Made by a program: the position numbers and the translations under genes
Part shown: one piece after another, positions 23,942 to 34,202 of the stretch
Layout: every line of letters begins with the position of its first letter
How positions within the stretch are numbered: position 1 is the first letter of the stretch
The notes under the pieces: generated by a model
The model's input: only the letters and a program-made list of their open reading frames with translations
Told to the model about the DNA's origin: nothing
The model's database searches: none
DNA from: Rhizophlyctis rosea
Lineage: Eukaryota > Chytridiomycota > Chytridiomycetes > Rhizophlyctidales > Rhizophlyctidaceae
Direction of reading: 5' to 3'
NCBI GenBank assembly: GCA_027596075.1
Contig: JADGJC010000112.1
Location: 1-64,000, forward strand
DNA: 64,000 nt

Positions 23942-25781
23942 ATGACGAGCATTCTACCGGCCATTGCGGGAGCTAGCGGGCCTCCTAGATCACTGCCAAA
24001 AACGCGAGCACCACCGCCTTTGCCTTCACCAAAACGATCACTCCAAGCTGGGAAGCATCCCATATCTGAGAAAGATCGGGCAGCAACCGGCACGGCTGAT
24101 AGAAGGTGGGAAAACGCTTTGATTTCGAGTTTCTTCTTGAATCGTGGGATTAACAACAATCACTGACTGTACACTTGTATTCCCATCAGGGACCGCATGC
24201 CGTTATCACAGATCATATGTTTGGACTTGCTGAAAGAGGGATATGTGCGGTCATATATAGACTTCTTCCATATGGTGGTAAACCCTCAGCGGGAAGGGAT
24301 CCCATTTGATACCGCAATGTTGCATGATTTCAAAATGTTGTTGACGGCTGCGGAGGACAGCCAACGGCAAGGTTCGTCTAATGATTGTTGAAATCGGTAT
24401 ATGAGGAATGACTACATGCATGAGCTCTGATGGATTCCAGCTACCTTCCACATACAGGTGACAGAAAGGAAATCTACGAAGCACGAAAACATCTAGCTGG
24501 GTACTTCCAAGAGTTGAATAGAAGCGAAACTGCGGCGGATTATTATCGTGAAGTCTTGGACATAGCATCAAAGATCCCCGAAGAGCCTTCATATGAGGTG
24601 GAAGCTGCGCGGAACTTGGGCACGGTTCTGGAGCAATTAGGTAAGGAAGAGCCAGTTCGTGAGATTCAGGACAGTGTTGCTGGAAAGGCTAATGCAATTA
24701 TTTGAACAAATCCAGACAACGCAGATGAAGCACTGGGATTTTATGAACGCAGCCGATCCCTGGCGCAGCAGATTGGAAATAAAGACGCACAAATCCTGGC
24801 ATCCAAGGCAATTGTGAGCGTAAGAATGACAATAGCGGAAGAGGTATGTCCTGCTACTTCCCTCAATGGATCTCAAATGTTAGCTCGGAGTTCTGAGATT
24901 AAGCATTTAGCTTGAACGAACGAACCATCTACCAGAAGCCATATCACACTACCAACAATGTGTCGAAATAATAGAGTCTAGTAGCGCTGATCCACACCTA
25001 TTGAATGCGGTCCATTACCGCCTCGGAAAAGCCAACCAGCAGATGGGACATGTGGAAGAGGCTATCAAGGTGGGAAGAACTTCACACGGTCTTGTCATTT
25101 TCTAGAGAGCGGAGGACTCACCAAACACCGAATGTGCACTGTAGTACCTGGATACGTTTCTACAAAAGACAAGAGAGTTTGGTGATCAAACAAAAGAAGG
25201 ATGGGCACAAGCGGCGCTTGCGGCTTGTTACGAAAGGTAATTCGGGAGTGCTATGTAGCAAACGTGGAATTCAGGGCTCTAACCAGCGTAACCGGAACAA
25301 AAACAGCATGGGCAACCTATCCCAAGCAGCAGAATGCCTACAAGCCTTTGGAGATCTTACAAAATCCGACGCATCCCAAAAAGCAGCTCACGCACAGGCT
25401 TGCAATCAACTTGGCATGCTCTACAACCGCATGGGACAATTCGACCAAGCTGTACAGTGCTTTGAACGGCATTATCAACTGACTTGTGAAATGGCAAAGT
25501 CCAGTGATACAGAAGACGAAGAGGGTGCATCCGCGACAGGAGAGAGTCACCAGCCTCCAAGTACTGCTACAGGACTTAGTCGACCACGAGGTGGTTCATC
25601 AAGTTTAGGAACAGCGCAGGTTCAATTGGGGGTAGCGCGAGGACATGCCTTGATGGGTCGATTCCTGAATTTGGTGAAGGACGAGAAAAACTTGTTGGCA
25701 TTGCTCAAATGGAAAGCAACGGGAATATTAGAGGATGGGGAACAAGAGGCGATGGGCAAAAGCGACAGTAGGGCGGAATAG
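23942..25781 (+). CDS. TTC29: Tetratricopeptide repeat protein TTC29 (axonemal)
   Basis: Seven exons: 23942-24105, 24190-24371, 24458-24640, 24716-24843, 24911-25069, 25145-25236 and 25307-25781, giving 460 residues (human TTC29 475). The order of segments follows TTC29: an N-terminal LDLLKEGYVRSYIDFFHMV helix pair, then TPR units such as ARKHLAGYFQELNRSETAADY, YRLGKANQQMGHVEEAIKYL and CNQLGMLYNRMGQFDQAVQCF. TTC29 is needed for flagellar beating and is linked to axonemal dynein transport in algae, trypanosomes and sperm. Stop codons of this gene and the Rab escort gene are only 76 bases apart, tail to tail. Confidence 0.88.
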
Positions 25782-25857
25782 CTTTTGTCTTTTATCATTA
25801 TCTGAAAGAGGGCATTCTCCCCACTGCCTCTATGTACATATTGTAATTTATTGTAGA

Positions 25858-28161
25858 TTATGCCGCCAAATCTTCAGGATCTGGGACTGTTGGCAAGAAT
25901 TCTTCATCTGGGCAGATGCGCTCAAACACCTCTTTTGCTACACCCACTGTCGCCTCGAAATCTAGAACAGATGGGGGTACGTCGCAGACAGCGACCTGTG
26001 GTGTTGGCCATCGTTCGGCGGGCGTCAGTACTTCTTCTTTGTAGTATACCGACAGGGCTATGTTGGGTTTGCTTGTCGCAGCAGCTCCTGCAAAGTGACC
26101 AATCAGACAAATGGCGACGTCGCGTTAGCAATGCCACGATACACTACCTGTAGCTGACGCATTAGCAAATGTGGCTATTGCCGCTTCCAAGTCTGCCCTA
26201 TCCCCATCCTGTAGGCAGCAGTATACAACATCTGTAACCATAGCGTCAGCATCTGATGTTTAACTGATGGGAGGTGCAATGCTTACAGTAGGGTGAAGGG
26301 CATGCCGCAGTATCCCAATGCTGATGCCACACAACGACACCTTTACCCGACTTCCCGGGCGGGAAGACAGTAATGTTGATATTTGAGTCATTATGGATCG
26401 GTCCGTCGACAATAAGAATCGCGCGCCAGTAGAAATTCCTGGGATTATATCTGATCAGCTCATGGACATTCTTGAAACATGCGACTTACAAACTTTTTGA
26501 ATGAAAGGCCGGGACAAGCAGCTGCCAAAAGCGGTGCATACGTTCCAGATGTAATCAGGAAATTGGCCGAATATTCCTTTCCATCAGAACCTGTAAGCGT
26601 GACGGGCCGCTGATCGGCAACCTCCTGCTGTACTGCAACACTTTGTGGTTTGTAATTGAGCATGTAGACTCCGCCGTACACAGCACACAGCCTGCAATAT
26701 GTCAGTTTCAGAAGATGAAACGGCAATGAACAACATACGACCGCGAAAAGCTCTCACCGACAAAAAGCTTGTGTTAGCTCACTTCCCGCTCCATACAATG
26801 CCATCAGGAAAGCTGTTTTGCCCCAGCGGCCAAGGGACTGTACGTGTCTCTTTGTCAATGCCAATCCTTCACTGGTCGTGACTGAGGAACCGTATTAGCA
26901 CAGGCCCCCGAAGCAATTTCTGGAAGTTGATACCCATACTTTTACTTGCTATTGCCTCATCTGTAACCAATGCAATAGCGTTCATTATGACAGCAGACAT
27001 GCGCGGGCTGAGGTTTTGACTCGACAAGAAGTCCACGAAAGGACGATCGTCGTATTCTGCGATCATGGCTCGGTTGAGTATGACATCTGAAGACTGATGT
27101 TTGCAGAATACGCGAAGCACCTTTTATGAGCTCATTTTGTTCCTCAGTTTCCACCGCCGTGTTCAAGAACTTCATCAACCGCCGCTTCTCGAGCAACGAC
27201 ACCGTCTGATTTGCAAACACATCCTCCTTTGATCCTGGAACCTGTTGAATTCCATGGTTACGTCTCTTTCAACGACCATACGGTTGTATGGTGGTAACCT
27301 TTTCAAAAGCGTCCTCCCACCGCAGGTATATGCCCTCCAAAGCTTTGAATTCCAGGTAGCGTCCCACACCAGACGATATGAGCAGCTCCACGATTGGCCC
27401 CCTACAGAAAAGCACTTTCGGTGATAGCTCCAGGTTGTATTTACGTGATTCTCGGATCACGTTACAAGCCATGGAGGCCCTCAACAGCAAAGACGTGTCA
27501 GTTGATGTTGCTAGGAGCCCAGTTCTGAATTCTTCGACTGAGGATTGTGAATTGCATAGCGCTTGCAGATAAGGGATGGCATCGGCATGCTTCTCAAAGA
27601 AGGAGCGGATGCTGAACAGGGCTGACTCGCGAGCGGCAGTGCCGGCGTCAGGTGTGGCAGGAGTCGTAGTCTGTTGCTCAAGGATCCGCTCCTCCTCGTT
27701 GGTGGGTGTCCGGTCACTTTCAGGTTGATCAAGAACCGGTGCGTCGAGTCCCGCAGGTTTCAAAGGGGTAGAAATAGTGTCCAATGCACTTGTTGGTGCT
27801 TCATAAACCGTTACTGTGACGTCTTTATAGTTGGACTGAGTTGCAGTCTTTCCCGTGTCCGTTCCTGCAGGCGGTAAGCCGGTCGTGCCAAGATTTTGTG
27901 CGCAATCTCCAACCGACCTGCCGCAACTCCCAGCAAGAACCTCAGCAAGCCCTTCACGTCAAACGTGGCGAAGTGATCACCGTAAAACTCGTTCTCGTCG
28001 ATGTTCAAAACGGTTTTGCCAGTACGCGCCAGAGCTCTGCAAATCGAGTTAGTCAACTGTCTGTAGGACCGGCTTCCGAGCACGTACCCTGCCAATATAG
28101 ACTCGGCAAGACCAGTTCCCACAACTATAGCGTCAAAGCTCTTCTGCTCCAGTTCCTCCAT
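25858..28161 (-). CDS. MRS6: Rab escort protein (REP / Mrs6 / choroideremia family)
   Basis: Ten exons: 28161-28088, 28036-27918, 27864-27299, 27241-27121, 27056-26946, 26881-26758, 26691-26494, 26438-26287, 26231-26148 and 26087-25858, giving 592 residues (yeast Mrs6 603). The N-terminus has the dinucleotide-type motif VVGTGLAESILAG and VLNIDENEFYGDHFATF. Further family blocks are YNLELSPKVLFCRG, FANQTVSLLEKRRLMKFL, SLGRWGKTAFLMALYGAG and FCRLCAVYGGVYML, and the tail ends ICPDEEFLPTVPDPEDLAA. REP presents new Rab GTPases to geranylgeranyltransferase II. The insert between the two halves and the tail separate it from Rab-GDI. Donors GTCGGT (exon 2) and GTTTGT (exon 7) are weak but needed to keep frame. 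Confidence 0.93.
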
Positions 28162-28380
28162 TGTGTAGATGTGTATGCAACCTGAAGGTAATCCGAGATG
28201 TAAATTTGGCTTGGGAAACTGTTTACAAATGTAGGAGGCCCGGCCCCGGCTCCCAGCCGCCTCGAGGTTCACGCGCTGCTGCATGCTGCGCCTTGACGTG
28301 TCACCTGCTGGCTCAATTCTGCCAGGACCCAAACAAAACACCATTCTTTCCCTCTTTTCATCCACATCACAGAACTCGAG
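28162..28380. promoter_or_regulatory. Short bidirectional promoter, Rab escort protein / KXD1
   Basis: The start codons of two membrane-traffic genes on opposite strands are 219 bases apart, so the region must hold both promoters and 5' leaders. No specific site is claimed. Confidence 0.45.
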
Positions 28381-28955
28381 ATGAATTCCCCTCCTTCAGG
28401 CAGTACGTCGGCATCACCGAAGACGTCGACACCCCCTCACTTACCGCCTCCTTTGCTGACGCGCACCTCGGCTACCTCCATATCATCAACAGCGGCTCAA
28501 GCCAATGCACCCGGACGCGTCATCGCCCGAAGGGTGATGACCGTTGTAGACGACGAAGAGATGGGAAAGATACTGTCTGTTCAAACTGAGACGTGAGAGA
28601 CGTTGCGCTGTTGCGGTGTCTTGGCCTAGCGCTCACTCACTATCAACAAATTGCAGAATGCAAACTCTCCGAAGAACCAACGAGTCCTTGGAAACATTCA
28701 ACAACTTTTCCGCTGCACGCTACGGGGAAAACGTGAAACAGCTCGAAAGCTATACCAAGCAATTGAAGGAGATGAAGGAAGATTTGGATATTATTTTTCG
28801 GCGGATACGGTAGGACGGCAGTGTCACAAGTAAGCAACGAACCACTGACTAACAGCTTCTTGGACAGAGCTGTCAAAGCCAAAGTTGCTACCAAACATCC
28901 TGCTGAATATGCAGATGTCATGGCCCTTCATAACGACGAGGAAGATGATGACTAG
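28381..28955 (+). CDS. KXD1: KxDL-motif protein KXD1 (BLOC-1/BORC subunit)
   Basis: Three exons: 28381-28592, 28657-28809 and 28868-28955, giving 150 residues. After a Ser/Pro-rich N-terminus comes the helical KxDL domain: TNESLETFNNFSAARY, then MKEDLDIIFRRIRAVKAKVA, which contains the K-E-D-L signature, and a short HPAEYADV. The tail is acidic. KXD1 is a subunit of BLOC-1/BORC-type complexes that act in endosome and lysosome positioning. All splice borders are GT..AG and the frame closes. Confidence 0.92.
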
Positions 28956-30003
28956 ACTACCATGATGGCTAGATGTGTATAAAAACAGATATGGTATGTA
29001 CCATGGTACAACTACAAGTACACCGCTCGCAAAACTGTATTGAAAGGCTTCGCGGTTGGCGCATTCCGAAGCATGTTGAGTTTGAAACCTGACTGAATTT
29101 CTCACCATTTTTGGTGCAATCAGGTGCGACGTATGGTCACATATCTATCATCCCTCTACTCTCCGCCATCGCTCCGGTATATAGGTGCAGCTGAATGTCG
29201 GCACCACCCAATCTCATTTGCGAGTTGTGCGCAGGGATTCACACCACACACTAACGCCAAGAGGAAGGGGGTGACGAAGAGCAGTGCTGGTTCAAAGATC
29301 AGGTGGCCGCCCCCACGACAATTATTGAACGAGGTTCCCATGACTTTGATTGGGGTCAAGGGATCACCGTTTTGGGGGGGTTTGAGCTCTACCAATATGA
29401 CCGCATCCATCATGTAAAGATGGATTCGCCGAACGGTTGACGATCAAAGTAGTCACTTGCATTGTACGCGGCAACAGCGTAATAAGACTTGGTTACAGCA
29501 TCATCACGCACAGATACGGGATCATTTGCCGCAAGGGCATAAACAATATGCCTGGCAGTCAGGAATCGTTGCATGCTATTTGTTGTATTGTGATGGGATT
29601 GTTTTGCGGCAGGTGGGATTGGTTATCAATAGGTGGATGACAAAAGGGGAAAAAAAAATGAGAGCTGTTGTTCGCTGATTGAACCCCCGACCGTTCACCT
29701 CCTTGGAGGTTACTGGATTGAGGAAGCCCACGCACTTACCAATTCAGACAAACAACCGCTCGTTATGTTCAAAGCCCCTGCAGTATTTGTTATGCCCTAA
29801 CATTGCGACTGTGCCACAAACAAGTGGCCCTTGCTTATCCAAGCAGCTGGCCCCGCTCGCCTCCGTGTTCCGAATCTTTCGATGCTCCGACCTGGGTCAG
29901 AATTTCACGTGCATTTGAGCAGGGCAAATCGTTCTCCTCTTCCCGCTTCCCATTCTTGTTATCAAGTGTTCCTCACCTCCATCTTCTCCTCGGCCACGGA
30001 ACC
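28956..30003. other. Intergenic, KXD1 to ELMOD gene
   Basis: About 1 kb. Small frames at 29124-29417 and 29437-29678 show no recognisable product. I see no RNA gene or clear repeat in it. Confidence 0.45.
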
Positions 30004-31513
30004 ATGTTAGCACAACTGTACCTATGGTGGAGTGATCTGGTCGTAGCCGAAGTGCCGTTGCTCTATGGTCCGCAGAGTTCTACCCCGTTTGTGCACGTGC
30101 TACCATTTACTCACCCGATCTACAGCCTACATCTACAAGTGGTCATATGCGCTCATCGTATACAAGTTCTTCAAACGTGTCTATGGCTCGATAACAGGCA
30201 CTTCTGAAATATATCGCTTATGTACAAGGGGCTATGAGTTTGGACGCGCCGACGTTTTGGAAGAGGAACGAGCCAGTGGGAAAGCTGGCAGCGTGAAGAC
30301 TGAAGATTCAGATAGCATACACTTGCCTGGGTGGTTGATATGGCGAATTCGTATGTGTCTTCTGAATAACCACCTAGCCATTATCGCTTTCTGACGCTTT
30401 AATGGTCTTCAGAACAAAGTCTTCGTCACTCTTCTGCGCTAAGTGTACTACATATCTTTGCTTGGCATTGTTCAGCCACGAACAGCATCAAGAATAATGC
30501 CCATAATAACGGCAGAGCCCATTTCTTACGCTTGAAACAGGGCAACAGCCTGTCGAAGCAGTCACTACTCTCATAGCCATTGTGAAGGGTCTACCGGCCG
30601 TTAGGTACAGCATGGAGCGCCTTTCGATCGCTCAGGTAATTCCCTAACCGGAACTCCTAACATAGTTGCAACAAATAGCTTCCAAACTCGAGTATTACGG
30701 CACGCATTGTCTGAACTATCATCAATATCGCAACTAGTACGCGACCTCAACAGTCGCGCAGGGACAAAGTTTGACCCTAATGACGCCACGCATGAGAAAG
30801 AGCTGTTGCATGTAGGTAGCTTCGTATCATGCATGAATGGCGGTTCATAGTTCACATAAACAAATCAAACTCCAGCTCTGGGACCTCTTGAAGCCCAACG
30901 AGTCCCTCCCAGCCAGAAAAGGCGACCATTGGTCCAAAATCGGCTTCCAAGGACAGGACCCCGCCACCGACTTTAGAGGAATGGGCATGCTGGGTTTGGA
31001 CAATTTACATTACTATGCTCGAAACCATCAGGACAGTGCTCGGAATGTTTTGGAGATTTCGCATCATCCTACCGCATGGTATGGGTTGCCTTGAAAGCTG
31101 GGAAGGAGATTGGGAAATTGCATATTGAAAGGCGGTATCTGCATGAATAGGTTCTCCTTTGCAATAGTAGGAATCAACATCACCGGCTTTGCCTTGGATC
31201 TTGCGCGGTCGGGAGAGTTGCACATGCATCTGCTTGCAAAGGGTGCCACACGCCAGACATTTGATGAGTTTTACAGTATGTAAAGAAGAGATAGTTTCTG
31301 CGCTTTCCAGCAATCTGCTGACATCACCCTTTAGGCGCTTTATTCGACGCGTTTGGCCAGCACTGGCAGCAAGCGGGACCTATCAGCGTGATGGACTTTG
31401 GACCAGTCTTTGCGGACTTTCAGACTACTGTTCGTCGAGACCTGCGGAGGGGAGTGAGGGATCCTAGATTATCTGTTGGAATAGGCGGTGTACAGTCGAA
31501 GAAGGCAAATTGA
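30004..31513 (+). CDS. ELMOD: ELMO-domain protein (ELMOD1/2/3-like Arf/Arl GAP)
   Basis: Eight exons: 30004-30067, 30126-30350, 30413-30442, 30541-30604, 30679-30811, 30876-31078, 31151-31275 and 31335-31513, giving 340 residues. The N-terminus is hydrophobic, then KFFKRVYGSITGTSEIYRLC as in ELMOD2. The ELMO domain follows: LWDLLKPNESL, then KIGFQGQDPATDFRGMGMLG with the catalytic Arg in DFRGMG, and FSFAIVGINITGFALDL. ELMODs are GAPs for Arl2 and Arf GTPases with roles in cilia, mitochondria and Golgi. Exons 3-4 are small and the donor at 30605 was chosen to keep frame (an alternative CAG|GTAATT donor at 30636 breaks it), so residues ~95-125 are the least certain. Confidence 0.88.
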
Positions 31514-31699
31514 ATCCACATTATACCCGCCAACATCGCCCACACTTCTCATGAAAGGCTTGCATTAACGGTTTCTATTTACAAAAGAATGCGCAGTCTA
31601 CTTGGTGTTTGCAGCTTACTGCACGTGATGACGAATTACTTGCACACACAACGAACTGATTGCTCATGCTTGGTCGTTCAAAATGACAACGGCTCGTCG

Positions 31700-32940
31700 T
31701 CATTCCGATTCCTCGGTTTGGGAGTGCCCAGACTGGAAGGGGTTGTGCTGAGGGTGACTGGAATGCTGATGCCCGGAAGCCCCAGCAGCTGCAATGGCGG
31801 CTGCTAATCCAATTATGATTAGTAACTTGACGCCCCGTCAAAATCTTTGCATCCACTACAATACCTGCCAAAGCTGCTGGGTTGCCGTGCTCGCCTTGTG
31901 GTGTGCCGTTTCCCTGCTGTTGAGCAGCAGTGAGAAAGCTGACTCCTCGTTGCGTCAAGGCGCCGGTGTGCTTCACAGTCTTGAGATGAGTGCTGACATT
32001 GGAGAGTTGTGGTTGCCTGCCTCCGTTCCGTAGGGCGATGGTCACGGGGCGCGAGGAGCAAACGAGACACTTCCAGACCCCTTCTGCACCCCGTCCGTCC
32101 CGCGACAGTTCGACACCGACTCGGTAATCCACGTCCTTGCGGAGAGTGCGGGTAACGGGCGATTCGGCGAGGTGGCGTTCAAGGGAGGTGAGGAGTGCGG
32201 GCAGATCATTTGGGCTATTGATTTGGGAGATGTCTTCGTTCATGCGACGGCGCTTGCGACTGCTTGCGTTCAACGCCGCGAGGACGCTCGCATTGGGGTC
32301 GCTTGGATCGAAACCATACGGCGGATTTTGGACGTACTGTTTGAATATGTGTGTGAGCTTTACACATCAATGAAAAACATTGAAGACTAGACCATACCTG
32401 GAAGATCAGCTTCTTGTGGCCCGGCTTGAGAGTCTTCTTCGTGTACAATTCAGCAGAAGTAAGGTCGTTGTTCGGGTCCGCCAAGTTGACGTTGAGCTGC
32501 CGGATGGCGTCCAAAGTCTCGTAGCCCGCATCATACAGTATTTCCGTTGCTTCGGCTGGGATGTGAGGGAGGAGCTGTTCAATGAGCCTCTGCCTGGGGT
32601 CGATGTTGAGATCAGCTGCCGTGGGGCTTGGAGGCGTCCCTGGTAGCGAAGAAGGACCTCCTTGTGACAGTTGCGGTGGGTGCGTGGGGGTTTGAGTGAG
32701 CGCTGCGAGGGCGTGGGGAGAGAGGGAGTGACGAATGTGGGCGAGGGCAGTGGTAGGGCTGACGGCACGGGGTGGGTGGTCGCCGTCTGCACCAGCTGTG
32801 GTTGTGACGGATGCTGCTGCGCCGGGGTTCTGCCTCAGCACGGCGTCAGCCAGGAAAGCGGGTAGCTGTATGAGAGTAGTTGCGGGAAGGTTATGAGCGC
32901 GCTGAGTTGGAGAGCGCTGTTCTTTGTCGCCGTTATCCAT
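31700..32940 (-). CDS. Unknown protein with BED-like C2H2 zinc-finger motif
   Basis: Three exons: 32940-32398, 32336-31865 and 31803-31700, giving 372 residues. The N-terminal 100 residues are Ala/Pro/Thr-rich. A helical segment follows (LLPHIPAEATEILYDAGYETLD, shown in part; AELYTKKTLKPGHKKLIFQ). After a basic KRRRMNED stretch there is one CLVC pair with a STHLKTVKH pair about 27 residues later, spaced like BED or U1-type fingers. The tail is Ala/His/Gln-rich. I do not recognise a family beyond this. A nuclear, nucleic-acid-binding role is inference. Its start is 465 bases from SWI5. Confidence 0.72.
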
Positions 32941-33405
32941 GCCTTTGGTGGAGGTTTTCAGGGTCCTTTTGGGTGTTTGTTTAGTGGGTGGGTGAAGTGG
33001 TTGCAGTGGTTAACGATGGTTTATTGAGTGAGTTGAATGAGATGGATGGAGGGTTGTGGTTAGGGTGTGCACAAGCAACAATCAAGTGTGGTTGTCACTG
33101 GATGACGGATGGTGTTGGTCTATTTGCAGCAATGAGCCATTCGCTGAATCCTGGATTGGAACGGCTGAGTGATTTGGACGCCACCCTCCACACAAACAGC
33201 CAATCATAACCATCCGCCTGACTGCAACCCATTCAAAAGCCACATAATCACGTGAATCCATACAAAAGCTCAATCTCGACTGATTTCGTATTGTATGAGC
33301 ACTTCCTTCTTTGGTTTGATTGGCCAAACTCTTCTCCTGTTTACCACCAACGCTTCATCCCAGACTAGTTTTACCCTCATACCCCATAATCACAAAAGTC
33401 TTTAA
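32941..33405. promoter_or_regulatory. Divergent promoter, zinc-finger-like gene / SWI5
   Basis: The 465 bases lie between the start codons of two genes that point away from each other. No coding frame is supported and no specific motif is claimed. Confidence 0.4.
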
Positions 33406-34202
33406 ATGTCTTCGGACGAGTTGACCACTTTGCAAGGCCAGATTCTATCGTACTTACGCCAACAGTCGCCTCGTCCTGTGCCACTTTCCGAGCTTCTATC
33501 CCACGATGACCAAGATTCGCCCCTGGCCGACGTGACCGCAGCAACAGCATCGCTGGTGCAAGCTGGCACCCTGTACGTGTCGGAACTAATACTTTGTCGT
33601 ATGCCGTCAAAACCTCACGCACCTATAATGATTTTGCAGAACCCAAAAATCTCTCACGTATGGTCCCGACGCCATAATCACTCTGTACACCCTTCCTACC
33701 ACTGCTCCTACTGCCACCAACAATCCTCATACTGTCGAACAGGAGGTAAACAATAATGTCCGCCGGTATCAGTATAGGTCTGTGCGCACAAAAACTAACC
33801 ATGGAATCAGGGTGACCCAGATCCAGACCTTGTCTCGCTTAAGCACCAAATCGATGCCCTTCGTGCAGAACAAAAGCAACTGGAAGCCAATTTCAGGTGC
33901 GGGCCCTGCTGTATGAATACCTGCTTCAACCATCAAATTTGACGCCCACGCAATGCACTTCAATGCAACCAGCTCAGATTTCGATGTCGATCAGTACGTA
34001 AACGCTCACATCAAGCGATTGCATGATTACAACGAAATCAAGGATATGGGGTTCGTTCTTGATGGCATTCGTCGCCGCCATGTGCCTATGCATAAAGCTG
34101 AACCACGTTCACAGCCAAATGGTCATAGGGAAAGTTGCCGAACAAGAAGGAACCACCACACGCGAGATGTACACCACGTTTGGATTGGATGAAGAAGACT
34201 AG
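33406..34202 (+). CDS. SWI5: Swi5 homologue (recombination mediator, Sae3/SWI5)
   Basis: Five exons: 33406-33572, 33640-33745, 33811-33896, 33973-34050 and 34115-34202, giving 174 residues. The C-terminal Swi5 domain is clear: a coiled-coil start (SLKHQIDALRAEQKQLEANF), then AHIKRLHDYNEIKDMGQMV, then GKVAEQEG and a final REMYTTFGLDEED. With Sfr1/Mei5, Swi5 stabilises Rad51 and Dmc1 filaments in homologous recombination. The N-terminal ~80 residues are extra relative to yeast Sae3; LSYLRQQSPRPVPLSELL could form a small helical, winged-helix-like segment. Confidence 0.93.

Noticed and set aside
25858..28161. Rab GDP-dissociation inhibitor instead of Rab escort protein
   Set aside because: The long insert between the first and second conserved blocks, the SLGRWGKTAFL region and the C-terminal CPDEEFLPTVPDPED end are REP features; GDI is shorter and lacks them.
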